Shown: positions 52,287 to 62,904 of the stretch, one piece after another | Position numbering within the stretch: the stretch's first letter is position 1 | Layout: every line of letters begins with the position of its first letter | Source: an uncultured Massilia sp. | GTDB lineage: Bacteria; Pseudomonadota; Gammaproteobacteria; Burkholderiales; Burkholderiaceae | Direction of reading: 5' to 3' | Assembly (NCBI GenBank): GCA_946481275.1 | Contig: CAMLMV010000022.1 | Location: forward strand, 41,406 to 105,405 | DNA: 64,000 nt | The notes under the pieces: model-generated | Told to the model about the DNA's origin: nothing | Databases searched by the model: none | What the model saw: only the letters and a program-made list of their open reading frames with translations | Position numbers and translations under genes: made by a program

Positions 52287-53972
52287 ATGGCAACGACAGC
52301 GGAAGAACTCCTCGACAGCGACATCGCAACCCCGGCCGACGAAAAGCCGAAGTTCTGGCAGACGACGAACGGCAAACGCATCGTCATCGGCGGCGCCATC
52401 GCCGGCGTGGTGGCCATCGTCGCGGCATTGTGGCTGTGGACGTCGGCGCCGGAATACCGCGTGCTGTTCTCCAACTACACCGACAAGGATGGCGGCGCCA
52501 TCACCGCGTCGCTCGACCAGATGGGGGTCAAGTACAAATTTTCCGACAGCGGCAGCGCGATCCTCGTGCCGGCCGACCGCATCCACGACCTGCGCCTGAA
52601 GCTGGCCCAGCAGGGCCTGCCGCGCGCCGGCAACGTCGGCTTCGAGCTGCTGGAGAACCAGAAGCTGGGCACGTCGCAATTCGTCGAGCAGGTCAACTAC
52701 CAGCGCTCGCTGGAAGGCGAACTGGCCAATTCGATCCAGTCGCTGGCCGCCGTGAGCTCGGCCCGCGTGCACCTGGCGCTGCCGAAGCCGTCCGTGTTCG
52801 TGCGCGACCAGCAGAAGCCGACCGCATCGGTCCTCCTGAACCTGCAGCCGGGCCGCGCCCTCGACCAGGCGCAAGTCAGCGCCATCGTGCACCTCGTCGC
52901 GTCGTCGATCCCGGAACTGACGCCGGCCAACGTGACCGTCGTCGACCAGAACGGCACGCTGCTGTCGGACAGCGCGAACAAGAACGGCAAGCAGCTCGAC
53001 CCGAACCAGTTGAAGTACGTCGAGGCGCTGCAGCAGAACATCGTCAAGCAGGTCCAGTCGATCATCGCCCCGCTCGTGGGCCAGAACAACGTGCGCGCCG
53101 AAGCAACGGCCGAAGTCGACTTCTCCCAGACCGACACCGCGGCCGAGATGTACAAGCCGAACTCGCCGCCGGAACCGCAGGCGATCCGCAGCCAGCAGAC
53201 GTCCGAGCAGAGCGGTCCGGGCAGCACCAACCCGTCCGGCATCCCGGGCGCGCTGTCGAACCAGCCGCCGGGCGTGGCCACCGCCCCGCTCGAAGGCGGC
53301 GCCCAGCCGCAGGCGCAAGGCACGACCACCGGCCCGAGCCGCAAGGATTCGACGACCAATTACGAAGTCGACAAGACCATCCGCTACGAACAGAAGCCGA
53401 TGGGCGGCATCAAGCGCCTGACGGTCGGCGTGGTGGTGAATTACCGCCGCAGCATCGATCCGAAGACGGGCAAGGTCGTCGTCAAGCCGCTCACCGCCGC
53501 CGAAGTCGCGCAGATCAACGAACTGGTCAAGCAGGCAATGGGCTACAGCCAGGCGCGCGGCGACACGCTGAACGTGACGAACGCCCCGTTCGACGGCGTC
53601 GACAAGCCGGAAGAGCAGGCGCCGGAGTGGTATAAAGATCCGGCCAACCTGCCGCTGGCGAAGGACATCGCACGCTACGTCTTCATCGCCCTCGTGCTGG
53701 CCTTCCTGTGGTTCCGCTTCGTGCGGCCGCTGCTCAAGCCGGCGATCAAGAAGTTCGACGAAGCCGTGGCGATCCCGCCCGAGCCGGAACCGGAAGAGCC
53801 GGAACCGGAACCGGAGCCGGATCCCGAAGAGGAAGCCCGCATCCAGCGTGAAGCGGAAGAACACCAGAAGGTCCAGGTCTACAAGAGCAACCTGGAAATG
53901 GCGAAAGACATGGCGAAGAACGATCCGCGCATCGTGGCCAACGTGATCAAGGAATGGCTGGGGACTGAGTAA
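52287..53972 (+). CDS. fliF: Flagellar MS-ring protein FliF
   Basis: FliF builds the MS ring in the inner membrane. The 561-residue product has TM1 at about residues 35-55, ring-building YscJ/FliF domains (about 60-230; EYRVLFSNYTDKDGGAI, FELLENQKLGTSQFVEQVNYQRSLEGEL), a variable loop, TM2 at about 460-480 and a cytoplasmic C-terminal FliG-binding tail after an acidic Pro/Glu repeat (about 500-525). It is the first gene of the fliF-R operon; fliG starts in the stop overlap. Confidence 0.97.
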   Translation: MATTAEELLDSDIATPADEKPKFWQTTNGKRIVIGGAIAGVVAIVAALWLWTSAPEYRVLFSNYTDKDGGAITASLDQMGVKYKFSDSGSAILVPADRIHDLRLKLAQQGLPRAGNVGFELLENQKLGTSQFVEQVNYQRSLEGELANSIQSLAAVSSARVHLALPKPSVFVRDQQKPTASVLLNLQPGRALDQAQVSAIVHLVASSIPELTPANVTVVDQNGTLLSDSANKNGKQLDPNQLKYVEALQQNIVKQVQSIIAPLVGQNNVRAEATAEVDFSQTDTAAEMYKPNSPPEPQAIRSQQTSEQSGPGSTNPSGIPGALSNQPPGVATAPLEGGAQPQAQGTTTGPSRKDSTTNYEVDKTIRYEQKPMGGIKRLTVGVVVNYRRSIDPKTGKVVVKPLTAAEVAQINELVKQAMGYSQARGDTLNVTNAPFDGVDKPEEQAPEWYKDPANLPLAKDIARYVFIALVLAFLWFRFVRPLLKPAIKKFDEAVAIPPEPEPEEPEPEPEPDPEEEARIQREAEEHQKVQVYKSNLEMAKDMAKNDPRIVANVIKEWLGTE

Positions 53973-54982
53973 TGAGCGACAAGGACAAGGACAAGGAAAG
54001 CACGACCAAGGCGGCCATCCTGATGCTGGCCCTGGGCGAGGCCGAAGCGGCCGAAGTGATGAAGTTCCTCGGCCCGCGCGAGGTGCTCAAGCTGGGCGCG
54101 GCGATGGCGCAGATGAAGGCCGTGCAGCACGAGGAAGTCTTGAGCGTGCTGGGCGAATTCCGCGAGCGCGTCGACCTGCAGTCGACCGTCGGCCTCGATT
54201 CGGACGAGTACATCCGCCAGGTGCTGACCAAGGCCCTGGGCGACGACAAGGCCGCCGTGCTGCTGAACCGCATCCTGGGCGGCAAGGACGCCTCCGGCAT
54301 CGAGAGCCTGAAGTGGATGGATTCGCCGTCCGTCGCCGAACTGATCCGCAACGAGCACCCGCAGATCATCGCGACGATCCTCGTGCACCTCGAGCGCGAC
54401 CAGGCCTGCGAAGTGCTGGCCCACTTCACGGACCGCCTGCGCAACGACGTCGTGCTGCGTATCGCCACGCTGGACGGCGTCCAGCCGGCCGCCCTGCGCG
54501 AGCTGAACGACGTGCTGACCAAGCTGCTGTCGGGTAACGAAAACATCAAGAAGTCGTCGCTGGGCGGCGTGCGCACCGCGGCCGAGATCCTGAACTTCAT
54601 GAGCGGCGAGCAGGAAAGTTCCGTCATGGAGAACATCAAGAACTACGACAACGACATGGCGCAGAAGATCATGGACGAGATGTTCGTGTTCGACAACATC
54701 ATCGACATCGACGACCGCGGCATCCAGCTGCTGTTGCGCGAAGTGCAGTCGGAGATGCTGATCATCGCGCTGAAAGGCGCGTCGCAGGACTTGCGCGATA
54801 AAATCTTCAAAAACATGTCGCAACGTGCGGCGGAAATGATGCGCGAAGACCTGGAATCGAAAGGTCCCGTGCGCCTGTCCGAAGTGGAAACCCAGCAGAA
54901 GCAGATCCTGCAAATCGTCCGGCGTCTCGCCGACGAAGGCCAGATCGTGCTGGGCGGCAAAGGTGAGGATTCGTTCGTCTGA
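53972..54982 (+). CDS. fliG: Flagellar motor switch protein FliG
   Basis: FliG is the rotor protein that meets the stator. The 336-residue product contains LALGEAEAAEVMKFLGPREV, EHPQIIATILVHLERDQA and the C-terminal charged helix (FKNMSQRAAEMMREDLESKGPVRLSEVETQQKQI, read in parts). Its start overlaps the fliF stop and its stop overlaps the fliH start by one base. Confidence 0.97.
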   Translation: MSDKDKDKESTTKAAILMLALGEAEAAEVMKFLGPREVLKLGAAMAQMKAVQHEEVLSVLGEFRERVDLQSTVGLDSDEYIRQVLTKALGDDKAAVLLNRILGGKDASGIESLKWMDSPSVAELIRNEHPQIIATILVHLERDQACEVLAHFTDRLRNDVVLRIATLDGVQPAALRELNDVLTKLLSGNENIKKSSLGGVRTAAEILNFMSGEQESSVMENIKNYDNDMAQKIMDEMFVFDNIIDIDDRGIQLLLREVQSEMLIIALKGASQDLRDKIFKNMSQRAAEMMREDLESKGPVRLSEVETQQKQILQIVRRLADEGQIVLGGKGEDSFV

Positions 54983-55710
54983 TGGCCATCTCAAAAGAGT
55001 TTCAGTCCGCATATCAACGCTGGGAAATGACGTCGTTCGGCGACGAGCGTCCCAGCGTCCGTGCCCAGCGCGAAGCCGAAGCCGCCGCGGCTGCGGCCGC
55101 CGCGCGCGCGTACGAACCGCCGCCTTCGCCGTCGCAGCCGGCCATCCAGCTGCCGACCGCGGAAGAACTCGAAGCGATCCGCGCCGCCGCGCGCGACGAA
55201 GGCCATGCGGAGGGCCTCGAAGCGGGCCAGGCCGAGGGCCACGCCGCCGGCTACGAGGAAGGTCTCGCGCTGGGCCGCGCCGAAGCGGCCGAGGAACTGG
55301 AACACCTGCGCCAGCTCGCCACGACGTTCGGCGATGCCGTCACGCAAGCGGATGAGGCCATCTCCAGCGACGTGCTGGAACTCGCGCTGCACCTCGCGCG
55401 CGGCATGGTGCGCACGGCGTTCGACGTGAAGCCGGACCTGATCATCCCCGTCGTGCGCGAAGCCATCGACTACCTGCCGAACCTGCAACAGCCGGCCCTC
55501 CTCATGCTGCATCCGGAAGACGCCCTGATCGTGCGCAGCGGCATCGGCCACGAGCTGGACAAGAACGGCTGGCGCATCGTCGAAGACGAATCGATCGCCC
55601 GTGGCGGCTGCCGCGTGGACACGGCCAGCAACCAGATCGACGCCCAGATCGGCGCGCGCTGGCAGCGCCTGACGCATGCGCTCGGCAAGGACCTGGACTG
55701 GCTCGAATGA
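54982..55710 (+). CDS. fliH: Flagellar export regulator FliH
   Basis: FliH is the peripheral stalk that restrains the FliI ATPase. The 242-residue product has an N-terminal Trp-containing segment, the GxxxG-type Ala/Gly/Glu helix repeats (about residues 75-105: [26 protein letters not shown], read in parts) typical of FliH, and a C-terminal conserved domain ending [20 protein letters not shown]. Overlaps fliG and fliI. Confidence 0.93.
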   Translation: MAISKEFQSAYQRWEMTSFGDERPSVRAQREAEAAAAAAAARAYEPPPSPSQPAIQLPTAEELEAIRAAARDEGHAEGLEAGQAEGHAAGYEEGLALGRAEAAEELEHLRQLATTFGDAVTQADEAISSDVLELALHLARGMVRTAFDVKPDLIIPVVREAIDYLPNLQQPALLMLHPEDALIVRSGIGHELDKNGWRIVEDESIARGGCRVDTASNQIDAQIGARWQRLTHALGKDLDWLE

Positions 55711-57095
55711 ACACGCACACGGGCCGCTGGAAGGCGTACCTGAACGACTGCGCCAACGTGGTCGATCTCGTCGAGCCGATGCAGGTATCGGGCCGCGTCA
55801 CGCGCGTGGCCGGCCTCGTGATGGAATGCGTCGGCCTGAAACTCGCGGTCGGCGCCGCCTGCATGATTCCGGTCGCGTCCGGTGCCCGCATCGAAGCGGA
55901 AGTCGTCGGCTTCGAAGGCGACCGTTTGTTCCTGATGCCGCAGTCGGACGTCGAAGGCGTCGTGCCCGGCTCGCGCGTGTTTCCGATCGAAGCGAGCATG
56001 CCAAAGCCCGGTACCGTGACGCATCCGCGGCGCCGGCCGATGGACCGCGCGCGTCACCTGCCCGTCGGCTGGGGCCTGCTGGGCCGCGTCGTCGACGGCG
56101 CCGGCCGCCCGCTGGACGGCAAGGGGCCCATCTCCACGGAACACATGGGGCCGCTGAACGCGCGCCCCATCAACCCGCTCGACCGCGTCCCGATCTCGGA
56201 AACGCTGGACGTGGGCGTGCGCGCCATCAATTCCATGCTGACGGTGGGCCGCGGGCAACGTCTCGGCCTGTTCGCGGGTACCGGTGTCGGTAAATCCGTG
56301 CTGCTGGGCATGATTGCGCGCTACACGACGGCGGACGTCATCGTCGTGGGCCTGATCGGCGAACGGGGCCGCGAGGTGAAGGAATTCATCGAGCAGATCC
56401 TCGGCGAGGAGGGCCTGGCCCGCTCGGCCGTCGTGGCCGCGCCGGCCGACTCGCCGCCGCTGATGCGCCTGCAGGGCGCCTCGTACGCCACGGCCATTGC
56501 CGAGCATTTCCGCGACGAGGGCCGGAACGTCCTCCTGATCATGGATTCGCTCACGCGCTACGCGATGGCCCAGCGCGAGATCGCCCTTGCCATCGGCGAA
56601 CCGCCGGCAACGAAAGGCTATCCGCCGTCCGTGTTCGCGAAACTGCCCGTGCTGGTGGAACGCGCGGGCAACGGCCAGGCGGGCGGCGGCTCGATCACGG
56701 CGTTCTACACCGTGCTGTCGGAAGGCGACGACCAGCAGGACCCGATCGCCGACGCGGCGCGCGGTATTCTCGACGGCCACATCGTGCTGAACCGCAAGCT
56801 GGCCGAGGCGGGCCACTACCCCGCCATCGACATCGAACAATCGATCTCGCGCGCGATGCACGGCATCACGTCGCGCGAGCACCAGCAGGCCGCGCGCACC
56901 TTGAAGCAACTGTATTCGCGCTACGAGCGCTCGCGCGACCTGATCAGCGTGGGCGCCTACGCGCCGGGCACGGACCCCGTGCTGGACAAGGCGATCGCCT
57001 TGCACGAACGGATCGAGGCGTTCCTGTGCCAGGAAATCCACGACAACGTGGGCATGCTGCAGAGCTTGGGGGAATTGACCTCGCTGTTCGGCTGA
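55707..57095 (+). CDS. fliI: Flagellum-specific ATPase FliI
   Basis: FliI is the hexameric ATPase of the flagellar export apparatus. The 462-residue product has Walker A GTGVGKSV, Walker [12 protein letters not shown], and the family blocks [22 protein letters not shown] and [12 protein letters not shown]. The start overlaps the fliH stop by 4 bases. Confidence 0.97.
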   Translation: MNTHTGRWKAYLNDCANVVDLVEPMQVSGRVTRVAGLVMECVGLKLAVGAACMIPVASGARIEAEVVGFEGDRLFLMPQSDVEGVVPGSRVFPIEASMPKPGTVTHPRRRPMDRARHLPVGWGLLGRVVDGAGRPLDGKGPISTEHMGPLNARPINPLDRVPISETLDVGVRAINSMLTVGRGQRLGLFAGTGVGKSVLLGMIARYTTADVIVVGLIGERGREVKEFIEQILGEEGLARSAVVAAPADSPPLMRLQGASYATAIAEHFRDEGRNVLLIMDSLTRYAMAQREIALAIGEPPATKGYPPSVFAKLPVLVERAGNGQAGGGSITAFYTVLSEGDDQQDPIADAARGILDGHIVLNRKLAEAGHYPAIDIEQSISRAMHGITSREHQQAARTLKQLYSRYERSRDLISVGAYAPGTDPVLDKAIALHERIEAFLCQEIHDNVGMLQSLGELTSLFG

Positions 57096-57131
57096 TTGGC
57101 CCGTAAAGCTCATCGGTATACTTGATCTACC

Positions 57132-57572
57132 ATGGCCAACGCATCCGCACTCGACACCCTGATCGACCTCGCCCAGCGCGAGTCCGACGCCTGCGCGAAG
57201 CGCCTGGGCGCGGCGCTGAAGGCCGTCGACGAGGGAGAGCAAAAGCTGCAGATGCTGCTCGGCTACCGCGACGACTATGCGAACCGGCTCGACGCGGCGC
57301 AAGTGGCAGGCATCACCCCGTTCGCATACCAGAATTTCGTCGCCTTCCTCGGCAAGCTGGAACAGGCGATCGACGGCCAGCGCGAAGTGCTGAAGCATGC
57401 GCACGTGAAAGCCGACATGGAAAAGAAGGGCTGGCAGGAAAGCGAGCGCAAGCGCCTGTCGTACCGGACCCTGAACGAGCGCGCGGCCGCCGAGGCTCTT
57501 GCGATCGAAAACAAGCGCGACCAGAAAATGATGGACGACCACGCGGCCCGGACAGTCCGCGCCAGGCGCTGA
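57132..57572 (+). CDS. fliJ: Flagellar export chaperone FliJ
   Basis: FliJ is the coiled-coil rotor of the FliHI complex. The 146-residue product is helical throughout and rich in Glu/Lys/Arg (DTLIDLAQRESDACAKRLG; FVAFLGKLEQAIDGQ). It lies between fliI and fliK, the usual position. Identification relies on length, coiled-coil pattern and order. Confidence 0.92.
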   Translation: MANASALDTLIDLAQRESDACAKRLGAALKAVDEGEQKLQMLLGYRDDYANRLDAAQVAGITPFAYQNFVAFLGKLEQAIDGQREVLKHAHVKADMEKKGWQESERKRLSYRTLNERAAAEALAIENKRDQKMMDDHAARTVRARR

Positions 57573-57603
57573 ACGGCGCCACCCAACCTGAGCGACTAGC
57601 GAC

Positions 57604-58881
57604 ATGACCACGACCTCCCCTCTCCAGCTCAACACGGCCAGCGGCATCAACCAGCGCCCGAGCGGCCCAGGCAACGGCGGCAGCGACGGCAGCCAGTTCA
57701 GCGCCATGCTCGCACTCGCGTCCACGCCGGCTCCGGCCCCCGCTCCCGCACCTGCGCCGGCCGCGAAGCAGGATGCCGCCAAGCCGGCGGAAGCCGAGAA
57801 ACCCGAGCAACCCGACGACGCCGCACCGCAACAGCCCGCCAAGCCGGCCGACAGCAAGACCGACGCCGCCGATGCGAAGGATGACGCCGCCAAGGCCGAC
57901 GACGACAAGGCCGACGACGACAGCACGGCCAAGGCGGGCGACCCGGCCAGCGCCATGCTCGCGCTGATGGCGAGCCTGCACAAGCCGGGCGCGGACGCCG
58001 GCAAGACGACGACCGCGGCCCAGGCCTTCGACGCGCTGTCCGGCAAGGGCAAGCGCACGGACGCCGGCCAGCTGGCCGCACTGCAGGCCGCGATGAAGTC
58101 CGTGGCCAAGGAAGCCGGCACGGACGTCGCCGGCGCGAAGACCTTCTCGGCCACGTCGATCAAGAACCCGGCCCTCGCGGCCGCCGGCGCCGACCTCGGC
58201 GCGGACAAGGCGGCCGCCTCGGCCGACCTGCGCGCCGCGCTGGGCAACGTCAAGGCGGAGGTCAAGCCGCAACTGGACACCGCCGAATTCAGCCTGCAGC
58301 AGGCGCGCGACGCCGCGCTGGTCGCCCAGAAGGAACAGGCACCGGTGGCGACCGTCGCGGCCGCCCAGCTGCAGCCGGCCATGCTGGAAGCCGCCCAGCT
58401 TGCTGCTGCCGCCAGCGAAGAGCTGTCGGCCCACGTCGGCACGGATGCATGGAACGACCAGGTCGGCCAGAAGGTCATCTACATGGTCGGCGCCGAGGAC
58501 CAGACCGCGTCGCTGACCCTGAACCCGCCGGACCTGGGTCCGCTGCAGGTGGTGTTGTCCGTCTCCAACGGCCAGGCCGACGTGACGTTCTCGTCGAACC
58601 AGCTGGAAGTCCGCCAGGCGCTGGAAAACGCCCTGCCCCGCCTGCAGGAAATGATGAGCGAGAGCGGCATCGCGCTGGGTAATGCGACCGTCAACGCGGG
58701 CATGTCGAACGGCCAGGCGCAGCAGGACCAGGCGGCCGCAGCGGGCGGTTTCGGCCGGGGCAACCGGGGACGCGGCAATGGCGGCAATGGCGATGACGAC
58801 ACGGTGGGCGAAGCGACCGTCCGGCCGGCCACGCGCACGGCACGGATCGGCGATCGCGGGATGGTCGATACCTTCGCGTAA
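57604..58881 (+). CDS. fliK: Flagellar hook-length control protein FliK
   Basis: FliK measures hook length and triggers the export switch through FlhB. The 425-residue product has a long Ala/Pro/Asp/Lys-rich disordered first part (about residues 35-130) that serves as ruler, and the C-terminal conserved domain (about 290-375: ASLTLNPPDLGPLQVVLSV; VRQALENALPRLQEMM). It ends in a Gly/Arg/Asn-rich tail. A hairpin and a 210-base gap follow. Confidence 0.95.
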   Translation: MTTTSPLQLNTASGINQRPSGPGNGGSDGSQFSAMLALASTPAPAPAPAPAPAAKQDAAKPAEAEKPEQPDDAAPQQPAKPADSKTDAADAKDDAAKADDDKADDDSTAKAGDPASAMLALMASLHKPGADAGKTTTAAQAFDALSGKGKRTDAGQLAALQAAMKSVAKEAGTDVAGAKTFSATSIKNPALAAAGADLGADKAAASADLRAALGNVKAEVKPQLDTAEFSLQQARDAALVAQKEQAPVATVAAAQLQPAMLEAAQLAAAASEELSAHVGTDAWNDQVGQKVIYMVGAEDQTASLTLNPPDLGPLQVVLSVSNGQADVTFSSNQLEVRQALENALPRLQEMMSESGIALGNATVNAGMSNGQAQQDQAAAAGGFGRGNRGRGNGGNGDDDTVGEATVRPATRTARIGDRGMVDTFA

Positions 58882-58911
58882 ATAGTTCTGGCGTCATTGA
58901 CAACGGGTGGG

Positions 58912-58936
58912 GTGAGCGATGCGGCGCATCGATCAC
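58912..58936. terminator. Hairpin downstream of fliK
   Basis: GTGA-G-CGATGC, loop GGC, GCATCG-A-TCAC: a 10-bp stem with one mismatch, in the 210-base fliK-fliL gap. No T-run follows. It may slow or process the transcript. Nothing else was recognised in this gap (58882-59091). Confidence 0.35.
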
Positions 58937-59091
58937 GCCATTTGACGTCTGGGGATACAGCCTCGACAACAAATCCGTCAAGAAACAACGAGATACCCCA
59001 GGTTCCTCCCTCTTTTCGACCGTTGCCGCTGCTCACTTTTTCCCGATAATGACATAATGACGGGACGATCCAACAGTGGGACCGAAGACTC

Positions 59092-59634
59092 TTGAAAGCG
59101 AATCCAAAAATCAAAGCCGATCCGAAAGCGGATGCGGCGGCACCTGCAGCCAGCGGCGGTAAAGGCAAGCTGTTCATCATGATCGGCGCGGCCGTGGTCG
59201 TGCTCGGCCTGGGCGGAGGTGCCGGCTGGTACTTCATGCACGGCAGCAGCGCGGAAGCGGCGGCCGAGCCGTCCAGGAAGGAACACTCGAGCAGCAAGAA
59301 AAAGAAGAAGGAAGAGGCGCCGCCCGAATACGTGAACATCGACTCCTTCACGGTCAACCTGCAGCCGGAACATGGCGACCAGTATCTGCAGGTCGCGTTC
59401 ACCCTGCAGGTCGAAGGACCGGAGCAGGTCGAGCTCATCAAGGCCAACATGGCCAAGGTGCGCAGCCGCGTTCTGCTGCTGTTGTCGGGCAAGAAGGCGT
59501 CCGAGATCAGCACGGTGGAAGGCAAGCAGCAACTGGCCGGCGAGATCCTCGCGGCGGTCAACGAACCGTTCGTGCCGCGCGGCGACGAACAGGAAGTGAC
59601 CGACGTCTTGTTCACTTCCTTTATCATCCAGTAA
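59092..59634 (+). CDS. fliL: Flagellar basal body-associated protein FliL
   Basis: FliL surrounds the stator units and supports their function. The 180-residue product has one membrane helix (about residues 28-49, FIMIGAAVVVLGLGGGAGWYF), a Lys/Ser-rich linker (EHSSSKKKKKEEA) and the periplasmic FliL domain (YVNIDSFTVNLQPEHGDQYLQVAFTLQV, read in parts). No upstream in-frame ATG exists, so the TTG at 59092 is taken as start. Confidence 0.93.
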   Translation: MKANPKIKADPKADAAAPAASGGKGKLFIMIGAAVVVLGLGGGAGWYFMHGSSAEAAAEPSRKEHSSSKKKKKEEAPPEYVNIDSFTVNLQPEHGDQYLQVAFTLQVEGPEQVELIKANMAKVRSRVLLLLSGKKASEISTVEGKQQLAGEILAAVNEPFVPRGDEQEVTDVLFTSFIIQ

Positions 59635-59664
59635 AGCAGACGTCATTAACGGTAGCGCAGCATC

Positions 59665-60648
59665 ATGGCCGATAATTTTCTCTCACAGGAAGAAGTCGAT
59701 GCCCTCCTAAAAGGGGTCAACGGCGATCAGGACGACGTAGCGGCGCCTGAAGACACCTCGGGAGTCCGCACGTATAACCTGGCAACGCAGGAGCGGATCG
59801 TCCGCGGCCGCATGCCGACGCTCGAGATCATCAACGAGCGTTTCGCCAGGTATCTGCGCGTCGGCCTGTTCAACTTTTTGCGCCGCTCCGCCGAGGTCTC
59901 GGTGGGGTCCGTCCGCGTGTCGAAGTACAGCGAGTTCATCCGTAACCTCGTCGTGCCGACCAACCTGAACCTCGTCCACATGAAGCCGCTGCGCGGCACC
60001 GCGCTGATGGTGTTCGACCCGGGCCTCGTGTTCCTGCTCGTAGACAACCTGTTCGGCGGCGACGGCCGCTTCCACACGCGCGTGGAAGGCCGCGATTTCA
60101 CGCAGACCGAGCAGCGCATCATCATGCGCATCCTCGACATCGTGTTCGAGGCGTATGCCAAGTCGTGGGAACCGGTGTATCCGATCGAATTCGAGTACAT
60201 CCGCTCGGAGATGAACACGCAGTTCGCGAACATCGCCACCCCGAACGAAGTCGTGGTATCGTGCACTTTCACCATCGAGCTCGGTTCGGTGTCGGGCCAG
60301 ATCCACTTCTGCATGCCCTATTCGATGGTCGAACCGATCCGCGACGCGCTGACGTCGAGCATCCAGGGCGAGGCGCTGGAAGTCGACAAGCGCTGGATCC
60401 GCCTGCTGACGCAGCAGATCCAGGTGGCGGAAGTGGAACTGGTGGCCGTGCTGGGCCACGGCAAGGCCAATTTCGACGAGATCCTGAACATGAAGGTCGG
60501 CGACGTGATCCCGATCTCGGTCCCGGAAACGCTCCAGGCCACCGTGGACGGCGTGCCCGTCATGGACTGCAGCTACGGCGTGTTCAACGGACAATATGCG
60601 CTGAAGGTCGAGAAATTGCTGGCAAACAGCGAAACCTTCAACAAGTAA
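59665..60648 (+). CDS. fliM: Flagellar motor switch protein FliM
   Basis: FliM is the C-ring protein that binds phosphorylated CheY. The 327-residue product starts MADNFLSQEEVDALLKGV, the CheY-binding segment, and has the middle domain (FLRRSAEVSVG; GTALMVFDPGLVF; DNLFGGDGRF) and the FliN-like C-terminal domain (HGKANFDEILNMKVGDVIPI). Follows fliL by 30 bases. Confidence 0.97.
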   Translation: MADNFLSQEEVDALLKGVNGDQDDVAAPEDTSGVRTYNLATQERIVRGRMPTLEIINERFARYLRVGLFNFLRRSAEVSVGSVRVSKYSEFIRNLVVPTNLNLVHMKPLRGTALMVFDPGLVFLLVDNLFGGDGRFHTRVEGRDFTQTEQRIIMRILDIVFEAYAKSWEPVYPIEFEYIRSEMNTQFANIATPNEVVVSCTFTIELGSVSGQIHFCMPYSMVEPIRDALTSSIQGEALEVDKRWIRLLTQQIQVAEVELVAVLGHGKANFDEILNMKVGDVIPISVPETLQATVDGVPVMDCSYGVFNGQYALKVEKLLANSETFNK

Positions 60649-60666
60649 GCAACACAGGAGAGAAAC

Positions 60667-61092
60667 ATGTCCGACACTCAAGACGACCAAAGCAGTCTCG
60701 ACGACGATTGGGGCGCCGCGATCGCCGAACAGGCCGCGGCGGAAGCGGCTGCGCTGGCCAACCAGCAGCAGGCGGCCTCGGCCGCCGTGTTCAAGGATTT
60801 CTCGAACAAGGGTCCCCGTCCGGAAACGCCCAACGACATCGACTTCATCCTCGACATTCCCGTCCAGCTGACGGTGGAACTGGGCCGCACCAAGATCGCC
60901 ATCAAGAACCTGCTGCAACTGGCGCAGGGCTCGGTGGTGGAACTGGACGGCCTGGCCGGCGAACCGATGGACGTGCTGGTCAACGGCTGCCTGATCGCCC
61001 AGGGCGAGGTGGTGGTCGTGAACGACAAGTTCGGTATCCGCCTCACCGACATCATCACTCCGTCGGAGCGCATCCGCAAGCTCAACAAATGA
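60667..61092 (+). CDS. fliN: Flagellar motor switch protein FliN
   Basis: FliN completes the C ring. The 141-residue product has an acidic Ala/Gln-rich N-terminal part and the SpoA domain (DFILDIPVQLTVELGRTKIAIKNLLQLAQGSVVELD, read in parts; LINGCLIAQGEV-like VNGCLIAQGEVVVV). The stop overlaps the fliO start by 4 bases. Confidence 0.97.
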   Translation: MSDTQDDQSSLDDDWGAAIAEQAAAEAAALANQQQAASAAVFKDFSNKGPRPETPNDIDFILDIPVQLTVELGRTKIAIKNLLQLAQGSVVELDGLAGEPMDVLVNGCLIAQGEVVVVNDKFGIRLTDIITPSERIRKLNK

Positions 61093-61868
61093 CGGCACGC
61101 CTGCTGACCACCCTCGCCCTTGCCCTGCCGCTGGCCGCCTGCGCGGCCCCGCCGGGGCCCGGGCAGGCAGCGGGACGGTCGGCCGATGTTGCGCCGGCGG
61201 CAGCTGTGCAAACGCCTGCGCCTGCGCCCGTCGCGACCGAACCCGCGGCGGCACCGGCACCCGCGCAGCAGACGACCCAGCCAGCTCCACAAGCGACGGC
61301 CTCCGCCGCGCCTGCGCAGGCACAACCGCGGGCAGTGGCCAGTACCGGTGCGCCCTCCGCCGCCGCACCCGCGCAGGCGCAGGCGCCCACCGTCCGACCC
61401 GACACCACCGCCCCGGCAGTTCCCGCCGCCCCGACGGCACCCGACGTCGTCGCGCCCCGCCCCGCCGCGCCCGGCGCCGCCGTTCCTCCCGTCGCGATGC
61501 CCGCGGGCTCGTCGACCGGTAGCCTGCTGCAGACGCTGTCCGCGCTGATCCTCGTGCTGGCCGTGCTGGGCGCCCTCGCCTGGTTCCTCAAGCGCTACGG
61601 TCCGAAGGTGGGCGGCGGCAACGCCAACCTGCGCGTCGTCGGTTCGCTGAACCTCGGCGGCCGCGAGCGCATCGTGGTGGTCGAAGTGGGCAATGAATGG
61701 ATCGTGGTCGGTGCATCACCCGGCCGCATCAACGCGCTGGCGACAATGCCGCGCCAGGACGGGCACAATGGCGACAACGGCGGCACGAACGCCGCGCTTG
61801 CTCCCCATGGGCCGGCCGCGCACAGCTTCGCCGACTGGCTCAAACAGACGATCGACAAACGCAAGTGA
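61089..61868 (+). CDS. fliO: Flagellar export assembly protein FliO
   Basis: FliO helps assemble the FliP ring. The 259-residue product is long for the family because of an Ala/Pro/Gln-rich linker (about residues 18-148) between an N-terminal signal (ending LAAC, a lipobox-like motif) and the membrane helix (about 150-168, [18 protein letters not shown]). The FliO domain follows ([21 protein letters not shown]). Coupled to fliN (ATGA) and to fliP (TGATG). Confidence 0.9.
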   Translation: MTARLLTTLALALPLAACAAPPGPGQAAGRSADVAPAAAVQTPAPAPVATEPAAAPAPAQQTTQPAPQATASAAPAQAQPRAVASTGAPSAAAPAQAQAPTVRPDTTAPAVPAAPTAPDVVAPRPAAPGAAVPPVAMPAGSSTGSLLQTLSALILVLAVLGALAWFLKRYGPKVGGGNANLRVVGSLNLGGRERIVVVEVGNEWIVVGASPGRINALATMPRQDGHNGDNGGTNAALAPHGPAAHSFADWLKQTIDKRK

Positions 61869-62611
61869 TGCTCAATAAACGACTCCTGCTGGCGACGGGC
61901 CTGGTGGCCCTGCCGCTGGCGGCGGCAGTGGCGGCGCCCGCCATCCCCGCTTTCACGACGAGCCCGGCCCCGGGCGGCGGCACCGCCTATTCCCTGCCGG
62001 TGCAGACGCTGCTCCTGATGACGGCGCTGACCTTCATCCCCGCGGCGCTGCTGATGATGACGAGTTTTACGCGCATCATCATCGTCCTCTCGCTGCTGCG
62101 CCAGGCGCTCGGCACGCAGACGGCCCCGCCGAACCAGGTGATGGTGGGGCTCGCCCTGTTCCTCACGCTGTTCGTGATGGGGCCGACGTTCGACCGCGTC
62201 TACACCGAAGCGTACGTGCCGCTGCAGGAAAACCGCATCCAGATGGGCGAGGCGATGGACAAGGCCGCCGCGCCGCTGAAGGGCTTCATGCTGAAGCAGA
62301 CGCGCCAGTCCGACCTCGCCCTGTTCGTGAAAATCTCGCGCACGCCCGCGCTGCAGGGTCCGGAAGACGTGCCGCTGCGCGTGCTGATCCCCGCCTTCAT
62401 CACGAGCGAGCTGAAGACCGCGTTCCAGATCGGCTTCGCCATCTTCATCCCGTTCCTCATCATCGACATGGTCGTCGCGTCCGTGCTGATGTCGATGGGT
62501 ATGATGATGATGTCGCCGGCCGTGATCTCGCTGCCGTTCAAGCTGATGCTGTTCGTGCTCGTCGATGGCTGGCAGCTGCTGTTGGGCTCGTTGTCCCAGA
62601 GTTTTTACTAG
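61868..62611 (+). CDS. fliP: Flagellar export gate protein FliP
   Basis: FliP pentamers form the core of the export gate. The 247-residue product has a signal peptide (ending VAA) and the conserved segments [33 protein letters not shown], read in parts, and [17 protein letters not shown] and GMMMMSP. Four membrane helices. Length normal. Confidence 0.97.
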   Translation: MLNKRLLLATGLVALPLAAAVAAPAIPAFTTSPAPGGGTAYSLPVQTLLLMTALTFIPAALLMMTSFTRIIIVLSLLRQALGTQTAPPNQVMVGLALFLTLFVMGPTFDRVYTEAYVPLQENRIQMGEAMDKAAAPLKGFMLKQTRQSDLALFVKISRTPALQGPEDVPLRVLIPAFITSELKTAFQIGFAIFIPFLIIDMVVASVLMSMGMMMMSPAVISLPFKLMLFVLVDGWQLLLGSLSQSFY

Positions 62612-62621
62612 AGAGGGCGAC

Positions 62622-62891
62622 ATGACTCCGGAAAGCGTCATCGCGATGGGCCGCACGGCCATGGAAGTCACGCTGATGGTCTCGGCGCCGCTGCTTCTCG
62701 TCGCGCTCGTCATCGGCCTCGTCGTCAGCATCTTCCAGGCCGCCACGCAGATCAACGAACAGACCCTGTCCTTCATCCCCAAGCTGATCGGCGTCTTCAT
62801 CGCGCTCGTGCTCGCGGGGCCGTGGATGATCACGGTCATGACCGACTACATGCGCAACCTGTTCAGCGGCATCCCGCAGATGATCGGCTGA
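62622..62891 (+). CDS. fliQ: Flagellar export gate protein FliQ
   Basis: FliQ (89 residues) has two membrane helices and is part of the FliPQR export gate. It starts MTPESVIAMGRTAMEVTLM and contains GLVVSIFQAATQINEQTLSFIPK, both diagnostic. The ATG at 62622 is preceded by GAGAGGG. Confidence 0.97.
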   Translation: MTPESVIAMGRTAMEVTLMVSAPLLLVALVIGLVVSIFQAATQINEQTLSFIPKLIGVFIALVLAGPWMITVMTDYMRNLFSGIPQMIG

Positions 62892-62904
62892 CGTTGCGTC
62901 CGCG